DNA of 64,000 nt from Dirofilaria immitis (taxonomy: Eukaryota; Nematoda; Chromadorea; Rhabditida; Onchocercidae): NCBI GenBank assembly GCA_024305405.1, contig JAKNDB010000103.1, forward strand, positions 3,472,001 through 3,536,000, written 5' to 3'. The position numbers were made by a program, and so were the translations under genes. Under the pieces are notes generated by a model. It ran no database searches. It saw only the letters and a program-made list of their open reading frames with translations, and had not been told where the DNA came from. Below are positions 12,656-25,460 of this stretch, one piece after another (positions within the stretch are counted from its first letter, which is position 1; every line of letters starts with the position of its first letter).

Positions 12656-12741
12656 TATTCCATTCTTTGTCATCGAAACTTTCAACTGTCCCATTTTCTA
12701 CTTTTATTCCACTTTCTCCGAAATTTATTACTAACCTTCTT
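12656..12741 (-). CDS. Possible single exon with laminin-G-like sequence
   Basis: A CACTTTTAG acceptor at 12742 is followed by an open stretch reading RRLVINFGESGIKVENG and then FDDKEWN up to a possible GTTTGA donor. The pattern FG.G...V.NGT...DDKEW resembles the strand that ends in DGEWH in laminin-G domains (neurexin, agrin and perlecan families). No neighbouring exons of such a gene were found, so this may be a relic or chance. Confidence is low, and strand and boundaries are tentative. Confidence 0.28.
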
Positions 12742-15700
12742 CTAAAAGTGATTAGTTGAAACTTTAAGCTAATTCTTTTATCATCTTTTTTCTTTTTATC
12801 ACTTATCAAAAATTTTACTTTTAATTATTTTATTTTTTTATTTTTCTTTTGATTCATACTTTAACTTTTATAAAATGTACAAATAAATTTTATACAAATA
12901 CTTTTTTTTTTGTTCCGCTTTTTACTATAAATTTTTTTAGCAAAATAAAATACGAAATATTTGAATAAGTTTTTAATTAAATGATAATTTTATAAAATTT
13001 AATTTGGACAAGAAATGACGAAATTACAAATTGATTAGATAATTTTCAAATATAAACAATCAGCATAACTGATAAACAAAATTTACTGATAACGAATATC
13101 CAGTTGAAGATATATCGCGTACACTGAATGATTCGAAAAATTCTCAATAATCATTCTAATACTTTTTAAAATCTATTGATAATTATTACGATATTCTTTC
13201 TATTATTATGATAATAGAAGAATTACTACTGTAATCTTATCCGTTATTATGATAATCTGAGCATTACTAGTTGTATTATTACGGTAACACAAAGATAAGT
13301 GTTGTAATCTTCTCCATTGTTATGGTAATATAAGAGTTACTGTTATAATCAAGGTTTTTTTTTTTTTTTTTCGGCTTAACAATGAAAATCGAAAAGATAG
13401 GCTTGTAACGAATTAAATTGATGATATATCAAGGATGATGACTCATTGGAAAATCAAAAAAAAAAATATGAATAAATGTTGATATTATGAAGTGCAACTT
13501 ATAAAATATCTTCATCAAAAGGATTATGAATTAATCATTTCTAACTTTCAAATCATAAATTGAGACATTTTATATTTCAATAATCCTAATCAGTAATTAA
13601 ATGCTAAAAGACGAGATATATAATGAATATACTGCGCAGGTATTTCAGACATTTACATATTTCAATAACTTATACATATCCTTTGTATATACTCATTATA
13701 CATTATAAAAGAAAAAAAAAAAAGAAAATTAAAGACAATTATGACATTTTAAGAATTGTCGTAAATTTATAGAATTAAATTCAAACATATTAGATATTAG
13801 GTGAAATTGAAATAAATTTAAATGTTTAAATTTAATTTAAAAAATTTAAATTAAAACTTAAAGTTCCTCTTTCATTTTTCTTTCTTTTTCTTTTTCAAAA
13901 TTATTCTTAAACATATCAATATATTTTCATTGAAGCAATTCCAATTCTTTTGTTTTGTTTAAATAATCGTTAAAACATTTAAATATATCGTTTTGTTGAA
14001 ATAATTTTTTAAATTTTACGGAAATTTAAATCTTAAAATTTAAAAAAAAAGTTATTCAGACATATATATACATATATACATATAAATATTATTGAAAATT
14101 GAAATGAAATTTTGCTAAAATTTTCATAAATAATTTGAAGTTTCTTTTTCACTCTCTTTTTTTTTTTTTTCAAAATTATTCTCAAATATCAAATATATTT
14201 ACATTTTGAAATGTTTATTGATTTGTTTGTTGTTTTTTTTTTTTTTCTATTCAATCATCAACAAATATAAATTTATTTTGAAACGTTTATTTATTTGTTT
14301 GTTTGTTGTTTTTTTTTCTATTCAATCATCAACAAATATAAATTTTATTTTTCTCTTTTTTTTTTATTTGTTATGTATTAATTAAAAAAAAATAAATAAA
14401 TTTTCAATTGTTATAGTTTTATTGTTTTGATATTTTAAAAGTTATCAACAAACAAACGAATAAAAATGCTAAAATGAAAATAATATTTAATTGTATTAAT
14501 TTTTGAAATGAAAAAAAAAAGAAAAAAGAAAAATAAAAAGAAATAAAATCGAAGTAAGAATGAAAATGATTGAAAGACATTGGAAAAAGTTTAAAAGTAT
14601 TTAAATTTTTTTTTTTTTTTTTTTTGCTTTAATTTATTACAAAACATTATTGGCTAATGGAACGGAATGTGATATGTGTGATATGTATATCAATTTTTAC
14701 CCTTCTTATCGAACGATCATTGTCTAAACATATTTTAAGGCAACAAACTTTTTCACGTTTTTTTTTTTTTTTTTCCCAAATAAATGTACTCTCATTTATA
14801 TTTTCAAACATTGAAACATATCACGTACATACACACGTATATAAACATACAGATACATACATACATACATACACATACATGTATGTATTACAGGTAGATT
14901 CGTACATAGGTAAACTAATATGTACAAATATTTAGATGACAAAAATTTATTCCAAATATATTTAATGTTAAGAAATTTAGTATTAAATTGTAAACATTTA
15001 TTTGCAATTATTTATGACATATATGTATATATACGTATGCACGTATATACACGTAAATACTCACGTATAACGTATATACATACATTTAAGTACGCAACTT
15101 TACGTATTAATACATATGTATGCAATTTATCGATTTTTATAAAACGTGAAAAATTCGAAATATTATCAATTATTCATTGATAATCAGTTTATCATAGGAT
15201 AAATTTCAATAGTAACTCGGTAAATATTCGATCTATGAAATGTTTGGATTTTTTTCCGTTTTTTTGATTTCGAGAAATACGATATTATACGTGATATCGT
15301 AGTATTACGCATATATACTGTAATGATAATTACTGTAATGTAATGATCGTTATAAATTTTCGTTTTCTAATTATATTTGTTTTATTTAAAAATTTAATTT
15401 AATTATTTTTAAAATGATTAAAATAAATTTATATGATATTATAATAATAATATGAATTTTGAATACTTTTTATTTCGTAATTTTATATCTAAAAAATTTA
15501 CATATAAAAAAAAAAAAAAGGAAATAATAACAAATTTATTAATTGTTTGTGTTTTTTAAGTTCAACGAAATATTATCGTTGTCGTATGAAAAAAGAAAAA
15601 AAATCAAATATGCTATAATACAACGATCAATGAATCGATTAATAATAACATCTATATTCGATCAATTCAATTCATCTAATATATTGATTAATTCTGATTT

Positions 15701-15789
15701 TCTATACTAACTTTCAAATTTCTGCACAAATTTTGCTTCAGTTATCACAAAAATTTGTGTCAGCAGTTGTCCAACTTTCTTTCTTCCAA

Positions 15790-15820
<31 letters not shown>

Positions 15821-16319
15821 TTATAACCGTTGTAAGAAAGGCAAATATTTTTCAACGATAAATAAATGCAATGCATGAAATGATTGGTAACAGAACCGGT
15901 AATAACAACAATAATCGTTTTACTGCTACTCAGGTATTCTTTATTATTTTTTTTTTTTTGAAATGAAATTTTATGAATTGAAATCGATTTTAAAAAGTTC
16001 AAGATCATTTCTTAAACTATCGGATAATACGAAGGAATAATTATTCTTCTTTAAATTAAGAAAGAATATTGATTAATTAAAAAAAAATCATTTAAATTAA
16101 TTTTCGCATAATTTACGCTATCATAAATAAGCATAGTGATAATTAAATATGATAAGATTGAAATATTTTCAGATAATTTAACGATGAAATAAGTATTATA
16201 GGAAAATTTTCATTCTTAAATATCTCATTAAAAAAATAAAAATAGCATTAATTTTGATAAGTATGTATATATATATACATTAAATGTATAAGTAAAATAA
16301 TTGATTCTCGAATTTTCAG
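12742..16319. other. AT-rich region upstream of, or within the first intron of, the Knirps-like receptor gene
   Basis: Contains poly-A/T tracts, a ~75 bp direct duplication at about 14215-14345 (CTATTCAATCATCAACAAAT), and an (ATAC)n-rich tract near 14850-14885. The start codon exon of the downstream receptor probably lies here or in the ~6 kb to the left, but no phase-0 start exon could be chosen with confidence. Confidence 0.45.
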
Positions 16320-17183
16320 GTAACATTTTTATGTCAAGTATGCAATGAACTTGCACGAGGTTATCATTTTGGAGCATTTACCTGTGAAGGATGCAAGGTA
16401 TATGTTCAAATTAAAGATTGATTCACTTATATGACTTATATTTTTCTCTTTAAATTATTGAATATTTTATTAATTTAATTTTTGCCTCATATTATTAATT
16501 ATATCATCCTTTTTTTTGCTTTGTTGCTATTATCAATAATCATTAAACGAGGAAAATATTATTATTATATCTTAAGTAATTTTTTTTTTAAATTTTATGC
16601 TGCGCAGATTTTAAAAACTTTTTTCAATTCATAATCATTCATTGACTTAATCATGATCATTCATTCGATTCATTTTAGCCATTTTTTTTTCCTCCCAGAC
16701 TAAAAAGATGAAATGAAATAAAATTGTGAAAATTTTTCGGTTTACTTAGCAAATATTAGGAAATGTTTTTTTTTTTCTCGATGAACAGTTCGAAATTAAA
16801 AAAAAAAAAGACGAAGTAGAAATATAAAAATTTATTTCTGCTCTTATATATAAGTGCTCTAAAAGTAAAAGTACAATAAAGTTAGAAAAAAAAATATGAT
16901 AAAATGTCGTAATTGACTCAAGAGGAAAGTGTTTCAATAGAAATGAAAAATGATATTACATTAATTACCGGTTCTAAAAATTTTTCATCTAAAACAGATC
17001 AGTAAATTCATACGGTTGATGGGGAAAAAAAAAAGGAAAAATTATTTATGAAATTATTATTAATAAAATTTTCCTTCCTATTCTTTTTCAATATTTTTAA
17101 AATTTTTTAATGCAAATTTTTATAATATTTTAATTAAATAATTAATTAAAATTTATACAAATAATTTTTGATATATTTAAAAA

Positions 17184-17235
<52 letters not shown>

Positions 17236-18402
17236 TCAATCAAATCATTCAGCTATTTGAAAAATTATTGAAATATCTATACAACATTATTTTAGTTATA
17301 TATATATTTTTTCAACTTTTTAAATATATTATCTAAACGTTAATTCAATTATAATCTTTTATTGTTTTAAAATATATTACATTGCTTTAATTTAATTAAA
17401 ATTTTATCAAATTTTTTTTTTTTTGCAGTCATTTTTTGGACGAACTTGTAAGCCATCAAAAGGAACTGCTATTGATGGAAATAATGATAACAGAATGTTA
17501 AATACAAAAATGAAATTATTTTGCAAAAATGGTGGAAAATGCAATGTACAGGTGAAAAGGCAATTGTTTTTTACCATTCATATCTGTCTGTCTGTCATAA
17601 TCAATTCAATTACTTTATTCAAACAAATGATAAATTTAAATTTAATATTGATATTTGCAAATACAATTATCCATTCTTTCAATATACATATTGAATTCAT
17701 AACACATATATTTATTTTGATAGTTGCATAATACGAAATTACTTTTTTTTTTTTTTGTTAGGGACGAAATCGAACATCATGTAAACTTTGTCGTTTCAAT
17801 AAATGCATTGAAGTTGGAATGGCGCCACAAAGTATGTTAAAATTAATAATTGATCGATTAATTACTCATTTTTAATAATTGATTAATTAATTAATCGAAT
17901 GACTAAAATTGATTATTGTTTGATAGTCAGAGTGGAGCCAAATAATTTCGAGTTTTTGCTGTAACATGAAAAAAAAAATTTCATCAGAATTGGATGAATA
18001 TAATTTTTAATCATTGTAATATCCAATCCTAAAAGTTAGTAAAATATTTACTGAATTTTGAAATTTCAACAATTCTTGAAAAAATAATACATCTTCGTTT
18101 CAGATTCACGTTACGGTCGTCGTTCGAAGTATTTTAAAGTTTCATCGTTATTGAAAGCTCAAGAGCGTGCTCGCTTCTGTGATGATTATCAGTCATCTAA
18201 TCCAGTAGATTCATCATCAGCTCAGCTTATTAAACCGGTAGTACCTGCACCAGTTTGGACTTTTCCAATTTGGCTTTCCACTAATATTTTCAACAATCGC
18301 GATGTATTGGTGATCAATAACGCTTGTAATCAAAAAGATTTAAATAACTTTATTCAATCATATCCTCAAACCGAACCACTAGATTTATCAATAAAAAAAT
18401 AA
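16320..18402 (+). CDS. Knirps-type (NR0A-like) nuclear receptor without ligand-binding domain; N-terminus missing
   Basis: A DNA-binding transcriptional regulator, probably a repressor. Exons are 16320-16397, 17429-17551, 17762-17831 and 18104-18402 (stop TAA), all GT..AG with matching phases. Exon 1 encodes zinc module 1 (CQVC...[13 protein letters not shown]), and its CEGCK P-box is of steroid-receptor-superfamily type. Exon 2 begins SFFGRT and contains FCKNGGKC. Exon 3 completes zinc module 2 (C-x5-C-x9-C-x2-C, ending [10 protein letters not shown]). Exon 4 begins [12 protein letters not shown], matching the basic box after the Knirps DBD. About 75 residues later the protein ends in EPLDLSIKK, a PxDLS CtBP-binding-type motif as in fly Knirps. 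No ligand-binding domain follows. A ~16-residue insertion separates the two zinc modules. The start exon was not found; exon 1 enters in phase 0. C. elegans ODR-7 is another LBD-less receptor placed in this group, so exact orthology is open. Confidence 0.85.
17188..17241. repeat. (TCAA)n microsatellite in receptor intron
   Basis: About twelve nearly perfect tetranucleotide units inside the intron between the two DNA-binding-domain exons. Likely length-polymorphic. Confidence 0.9.
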
Positions 18403-19730
18403 TAAATTTAACAATTTTAAAATTTACTACATTTTATCAAAATTTAGGCATAAATTAAAATAAAAATATAATTTCAGAAAATTTTCTCTTACATCAGCTA
18501 ATTTGTTTGAATTAGTTGAAAATTTGAAATTAAATATTTTAAAACTTAAATTTTAATATTTCAAAATCTTTATTTTATCCTTGTAAGAAATGTTATCTTT
18601 TATAATGCTCATATATAAATTCTTTGTTGCAACTTTGATTCGGGTCTTCCTTATTTAATTTTCTATCTTATTTATTTAGGCAAATTTATCGCTCATTCAA
18701 TGATACATTTAAATGAGAACGCTTGAGAGGATGCAAAAAAAAAAAAAAAAAAGCGATTACATTTGTTATTCAATGCTGATAAATGATATCTAATCATCTT
18801 CATGCAGTTTATAGTAGAAATTTTCGTTGTTAATTACTCAGGATTATTTTATCAAATGCTTGTTATTCATTATTAAACAATTTTAATAATTGCTTTTTCC
18901 TTAGATTTTCATTATTTTCTATATTGAAATTTTTTGATTATGGATGATGAAATAACCTTAGATCAGTAATTAATATCCTCATATAATAATTACTATTTTG
19001 AAATTCGGACATTCGTTTCTATCCTTTTTTTTACTTGATTTTATTTAACATTAAATTTTATCATCTTCAAAATTTCATACAAATTTCTTTTACGCATTTG
19101 TAATGCAGACGAAAAGAATCACAAGAGAAGAAAGCAAATGCTTAATTTTCAATTCATTTTGATGTTGGAAGATAAAATTTATTTGCAGAAAAAACTTAAG
19201 ATATTTTTAAGTAATAAGATTATATAAAGTGATCACTATTTTTCTTCATATGTTGAAATTCCGAAATTTTCAGAATGGTTAATAAATAAATTGACATAAT
19301 GCATCGAAAGAAGCCAGTGAAAAATAATTCATCATTTCAAAGTAAATTTTCCTCTCGTTCTATATATATTCTCAACATTTCAGTACTTGATTGTCATCCA
19401 AAATAATTATTTATTTGTGAAATTTAAATATGCTTTTTATGTGCAAACGAAATTCAACGGTTATGTAGTAATTATCGTTTTATTCGTTATGACGGTAAGT
19501 TTCTGAAAAAAAAAGACACTATTTTTTAAATTAATTCAAACTGGTATTATTATTGTTTTTAGAGCAGAATTGAGCAATTAAATCTATATTCTAAAGGAAA
19601 ACCAATTAATTGCTATCGAATATGCATATTCACTCTGTTATTGATTTCTGACTTCAGTAAGAACGAATATCAAAAATTACTTTTAAAATTTAGCCGACTA
19701 AATCAATTCAAACATTAATGTTCGAATCAG
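18403..19730. other. 3' flank of receptor gene, AT-rich
   Basis: AATAAA occurs at 18401-18406, immediately overlapping the stop region, and further A-rich signals follow within 60 bases. Nothing else was recognised in this stretch. Confidence 0.45.
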
Positions 19731-19839
19731 TAATCACGGTGCTCGAATTCAATCTTAAAATGAAATTTCAAAATTAAATTTACATTAAATAAACTTGACT
19801 GCAAATTCTGAAGGAAAACGTTTAGAGGATTTAATGGAA

Positions 19840-20445
19840 CTAAGAAAGTGGTAAATTCCGACCTCCTGAAATTGCACTTACAGAATAGCAAACAATCCGA
19901 TATAATTGATACAATAATGGGAATTACAATGATTGATGGCAATTTGAAATGTACTTTTCTTGCTTGATATCTCTACAATTATACCATGTTGAATGCATGA
20001 CATATCATGTAATCTGTCAAGTTAAGTAACTTTCGGGAATGGTTAATACTTGAACCAAAGACGCCTGAGGATCCTTGAGGCTGTAAACGTATTTTGTTTT
20101 CGAAGGCTTTTACAATAATAATCCAGTTATTTTTAAATATACGACAATAATATGAGAACGAAACCACAAATCCGATATGGTTTCATTTTCCATGTTTTAG
20201 ATAATTGAATATTCCAACACGAATGAATGAGCGTCAATACTTCAGCTCATAGTTGCAGCTACTGTAACTTGAAGAAAATTTTAGGAACGTTTTACGTCAG
20301 TAGGACAGCAAACGATCTCGATTTTTCAGGCGATTGATGTAATGGAGGAAATTACAAGCATTAATAGTAATTATGTGAGATGGAAATTTGGTGCATATTT
20401 CCATAGCTGATTATGTCTACGACCATATCACGTTGAAAGCACGTC
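19840..20445. repeat. Two older copies of a dispersed repeat family
   Basis: Segments at about 19840-19995 and 20245-20445 share an order of motifs with each other and with the better-preserved copies at 21655-21895 and 30352-30590. The shared motifs are AGCAAACAATCCGAT/AGCAAACGATCTCGAT, then TGGGAATTACA/GGAGGAAATTACA, then a GATTATGTCTACGA-like block and a CA(C/T)GTTGAA(A/T)GC end. They are highly diverged, hence older. No open frame is conserved across copies. Confidence 0.6.
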
Positions 20446-21410
20446 CAATCTATTGAAAGCGTTGTTAGTTATTTGGATTGCAATGACCTGGATCGTAGAT
20501 GTTGTAGATGTATTTTGCTTATTGAAAATTTTTGCTAGTCGAAATGATTTTGTGATAATCAAATGAGTGTAAATCAGGAAATTTGTTAAACTGATGGAAA
20601 ATCAGATATTAGCAATACTTGAAAACGCGATTTATCTTTAACATGGTATAATGTCGCTGCTGAAACTAAATGATTTGCCAAAAATACAAAGATTGGAATT
20701 CAGCATCTCACTTTGAGAATCTCGTATACTGCCAATAGACAGGCCAATCATTCAATGAAATCGAGTAAGCAAACCAAACAGGTAGTACCGAGTTAAATCA
20801 TTTTTCCTATATTATCCATAATTTTCTTTAATTTTGCTATGCAGCTCTGCCAACACTAAACAAATTGCAAATCAATGATGATCAGAAAGACGAAGAAAAA
20901 TATATTACAAATATACACTTTCAATATGATACAGACTGATTGCACATAATTTTTTTTTATCTGCTCTCATTTGAGCAATTTCAATTTATTTAAATCTTTC
21001 TTTTTAAAATTTCCATTGCGTTATATTGGTGATGAAGAAGGACGAAAATGGTATCTAAGCTTTTTTTTTCTTCTTGTACACCGAATCATTGAATAATTAT
21101 TTAATAATAATTTATAATTCATTCATGATTTAATGATGGCTTAATGTGTATTTACTTCGTGTGGATATCTTCACGACAAATTCAGATTCAAAAAAAAGAT
21201 AACAATATTTGATGGATTCTATATCAATCCGTTTTTTCATTTTTTTATTATCGTAGTATTGCAGCGTAACATTAATTAATCCTTGTCATTTCATCATTTA
21301 ATTCTATTATAATAAAATTAAAACTTCGAATTTGGACTTCAATAAGGATATATGGATAAATTTGATGCTGAATTTTAAGTTTTCGAGATTTCTTAGTGAA
21401 AATCCTATGA

Positions 21411-23345
21411 CTCCCATTTGCTCAACATTCTTTATGCACGGATTTTTAACAACGAAATATAAATAAGTAAATTAAACTGAATGAATCCATTAGACAAGAG
21501 ACTAACTATTCGCAGAAAATGATTAGTGATATCATATTGAAAATTACACTTCCTTTTACTGTTGGTCGAGAAATATCAAACGATGCTTATGGAAGACAGT
21601 ATACGCTATTTCATAAAAGTCCTAAAATTATTAAAAGAAATTGGCTACTACTTGAAATTTAGAAATATTAAACTTTGAAAAGATGTGACATGTTCTGTAA
21701 CAAAAGCCCAAAATTTCGACTGCTGCGGCTTGAAGTAAAACTTTGGAATATGCAACATCAGTAGGATAACAAATGGTTCGATAAACAGTGGTAAGTGATG
21801 GGAATCCTAGAAACAGATGGGAATTGTATTTGAGATATGAATTTGATGCATATTTTCATAGTTGATTGTGTTTATGATCACACCACGTTGAACATTCAGC
21901 TTCTTCAAAAAAGCAAATTGTAATTAACTAATTGAATTTGAAAATTTCCAAGAAGTTAGAGTTAGAAAGAAGTTGAAAACTCTTTGAATAATTGATTAAT
22001 AAAAAGAAATGCTATTTTTCAATATCCTTGAAATTGGCTGGAAAAAAATGCTAAAAAGGAAAAATAGAAATGTATTATTTTATTTAGCGTTAAAATTTTA
22101 GACAGATTTTAATGAAAAAAGTTAAAAATTTTTTTCAATAAAAATAAAAAATCGATGAAATAAAAATATATCATTGAGTTTTGGAAAAGAAGAGGAGAAA
22201 ATAAAATTAAAATTCGAATAATATATAAATTGAAATGTCTATTCGTTAATTAAAAGTTTATTGATAGAAAAATTAAAAATAAAAATAATTTTTGCATTTT
22301 CTATAATTGCAGAAATCTTTATGGCTAATATTTTGTACTATGGCATTTGAACGAATGCCAAGGCTCAAAGGATTTGCTTAGATATCAGCATAGTACCATC
22401 AAGTTTGTGTATTTTTAATGGCAATAAATGTGTTATGCTTTTTTGACATGTATTTATAAGTTAAAGAAATTTTCAAAAATTTGTTCCATTAAATTTTGTT
22501 GTTTTTTTTCATTTTTCTTCTTAATTTTAGTTATAGCAAATTGTGAATGTTTTATTTGTGTGTGCAAAAGAAGAAAAAAATTTTCTATTAGTTAAAAATT
22601 TTTTCTACATTTGTTTAATTTTTTTAGAAGGAAAAATATCAAATTGAATTAATCAAATGAAATTTTAGTTTTAAATACGAATGCCAAAAATAATTTTAGA
22701 TTAGAAATTGTGTAAACTGTTGAAATTTGAATACAACATGAATTAATATAATCAAATTTGTAAGAAAATGAAATTATTGAAGGAAAAAGGAAGAACACTT
22801 GCCAGAAAAATGTTTTTTTAAATTTCGATTATTATAGGTAAAATTGAAAAAAATAACAAACTTGTCTTCAATCGCAAATGTAATAAATTAGATAGCAACT
22901 TTTATTTTTCTAATTAAATAGAACAAAAAAATTACAATTACTTTCATTAATTTTAGTTAAATTGAAAATCAAATGATATATGTGTGGTTTTCGTTTTTTA
23001 TGAGCCAAGAAAAGTGAAGGAAAATTTTTTCGGAATTTAAAGTTCATTTTTGTTAAAGATATTAATATTAAATGTTTGCTAAATAAACATTTCCGAATAG
23101 GTTGAAAATTCTAACTGAAACTTCTTTTCTCGTTGAATTTTGAATTTTTGAAAGTTTATAAATATGATGGGACAGCTCAGAAGAAAGCAATCGTAAACTT
23201 GAGAATTGTTATCTTTCCATTTTTTAGCATTTCAAAAAGTAATACTTTCTTTGGGAAAGTCCTTAATATTCAGGTAGATTTTTCCTTACTTGGAGTTATG
23301 ATCTCAGAAACGTATCTCAAGAAATTAATTTCTTTTTGAGAGAGT
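21411..23345. repeat. Left copy of long collinear direct repeat
   Basis: Blocks at about 21411-21560, 21575-21900, 22230-22395, 22400-22770 and 22920-23345 recur in the same order and orientation at 29216-29375, 30265-30595, 31280-31490, 32195-32435 and 32440-32830. Parts, such as the stretch around GATGTGACATGTTCTGTAAC, appear about 90% identical by eye. The left copy is compact, and the right copy carries extra DNA between blocks. It could be a dispersed non-autonomous element, or direct repeats flanking the decayed retrotransposon that lies between them. Confidence 0.8.
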
Positions 23346-23748
23346 TCTGAATATTCAGGTGCAGGTAAGTTCACATTTAATTATTCTTAACTTTATTTCT
23401 TTACGTCAGTTAATAATATTCAATAATAAAATGGCATTATGGCTTTGTATGAAATTTTCAAATAATATATAAACTAACGATGAATGATCGATCATCTATC
23501 GATCATTGATGATTGCTAATTTACCGTTTTGCTTTGACATTCTCTTTTAGGAAATTCTAAGACTATATTTAAAAGTTGAACATTTTAAAATTTGAACATC
23601 ACTTGTGACATTATTTGCCTCATGAAATTTTCGAAGTGATATTCGAATTTTTCTAAAAATTTATAATTTCAAAATTTCGTTTGCTATAAATTTCCGCATT
23701 TTAACAGATTATTTGTAAAAATGAGGCTCATAATAATTATGTTTTTAG

Positions 23749-23913
23749 GTATACACTAGGGAATGGTTGTCATATGTCCGAATTAGACGTAAGAGGCAAT
23801 TCGGCAATAAACCACTTGCTTCAATGGGAACATCATTAATTAATGAGTGCGATAAGTACGCCAGAATAAATCAAAGAAAAAAACGTAGCAAGAATGAATC
23901 AAATACCAATTAA
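23749..23913 (+). CDS. Candidate terminal exon of an unrecognised basic protein
   Basis: A GTTTTTAG acceptor is followed by 54 open codons and a TAA. The product is strongly basic (IRRKRQFGNKPLASMG, then NQRKKRSKNES near the end) and less AT-biased than its surroundings. No family was recognised. The segment sits between the two long repeat copies and may be a fragment of host or element origin. An upstream donor with good consensus (GCAG|GTAAGT at about 23364) exists, but the frame before it has a stop. Confidence 0.3.
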   Translation, partial: VYTREWLSYVRIRRKRQFGNKPLASMGTSLINECDKYARINQRKKRSKNESNTN

Positions 23914-24957
23914 TGATAATAATTAATGGATTATTGTTGTTATATTATGGAAAGATTATTCTGAAATTTCAACGATTGAGAAGATAAATTTTATGTTCAA
24001 CAATCATTTACAATAAAAACTTTTAAGTTTTTTCTTGACGAAGAATTAACTTTTCAGGTTTCAGTTTTATAAATTTGATATTTGAAAATTTAGAAAATTT
24101 CAATTTGTTTTATATGTAAAATATAAAAATGAATAAAATATAATAATAGAAATAAATTATTCCATACGATTAATACATATCAAATAGGAGAACGATTGTT
24201 TTCGCATAAATTTGCATAAACATATGATTTTCAATGAAACTATAAAAAAATTTTCATTACTTCACAAGAAATCGACAATATTCAAGATTAACAGCTCGCC
24301 CTTTATTTTATAAATCATTTTTATCGCCATATTTATGCAATAAAAAGCCAACATAATTATGCAAAAAGATTAAGGGCATTATAATCCGTCTGTTTATGGA
24401 CCATATGCTTAGAGAAACGTTCAAATAGCTTCTAAATAACTCTCCAAATCAGTATAACATTTAATACTTGCTATAGTTTCCCTTTCCTATGATTTATATA
24501 TTTTGTGAAAAATTGCCAGAATATTTTTCAAAATTCTACGCAAAATCAATTCCATACATAAATAACTACCATTTATCCTGGAATTTGATTGCGAAAATGT
24601 TGTTGTCGTATTACTTTCTGATAAATGGTATTGTCATCATGCATCATAAGTAACAGTAAGTGAATAAAATATTACTTTAACTATAAAAATTAAGTATTTA
24701 CAAATTTTCCGTTTTAATTAAATATCAAGAATAGCGTTCATTGTTTCTATTTTTATCATTTTTCGCACCGCTTTCGAAACAATTAATCCATTGTGTTTAA
24801 ACACTCTCGTTGTAGCGTAATAGCAGTTGCATATGCTAATATCAGCAGAATTCATTCGCAGTGATTAAAACTGCTCAAAAATTTCGAGAAAAAAATCATC
24901 AAATCACTTATTATGAAATGAATCATTTCGCATAATTTTAGGTATCAAATGAAAATG
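23914..24957. other. AT-rich non-coding
   Basis: No gene, repeat unit or RNA gene recognised. Confidence 0.45.
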
Positions 24958-25460
24958 ATTCAACAGTACAGGAAGAAAATAAATGACTTGATAGATCTAA
25001 TTGAATATAATGGAATACATTCAAACGAAAACGGTTCAAGTGCAATACATGCAACAGATGATTTAATAAACTCAACAATCTGAAAAGACATCATCGAATA
25101 CATAAAGGCGAGACACCGTTTAAGTGCGATATATATGATAAAGGATTCAATGATATCAGCAATCTGAAAAAACATCGACGAAAACACGTAAGCGAAACAG
25201 CATTTGAATGCAATGTGTATGGTATAGAGTTCAATCGATGCAGCAATCTGAAAACACATCATCGAATACATAGAGGCAAGAAACCATTTAAATTCGATGT
25301 ATGCGGTAAAGAGTTCAATCGAAGGTGTAATTTGCTAACGCATAAAAACATACACAAAAGTTCAATTGAAAGATTGCATTGCATGAAAAATATATCAACA
25401 AATAATATCTGCAATTCAGCTAAATTAATAAAGAAAATAATTTCATATTCAAAATTATGA
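24958..25460 (+). pseudogene. Decayed C2H2 zinc-finger array
   Basis: One frame from 25035 shows four consecutive Krüppel-type finger units with typical linkers (HHRIHKGETPFKCD, HRIHRGKKPFKFD) and the FN..SNLK..H...H pattern. Finger 1 keeps CNTC but has an in-frame TGA. Fingers 2 and 3 have Tyr in place of the second Cys (CDIY, CNVY). Finger 4 has Phe in place of the first Cys (FDVC). Left of 25035 a finger-like tail (GIHSNENG) is in another frame. Every finger has lost a zinc ligand or is interrupted, so the array cannot be a normal DNA-binding protein. It probably derives from a host zinc-finger gene or a transposon-carried one. Confidence 0.8.

Noticed and set aside
14657..15180. Two overlapping plus-strand open frames of 86-92 codons
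   Set aside because: They are built from ATAC/GTAT simple sequence and poly-T, with no splice context or recognisable motif.
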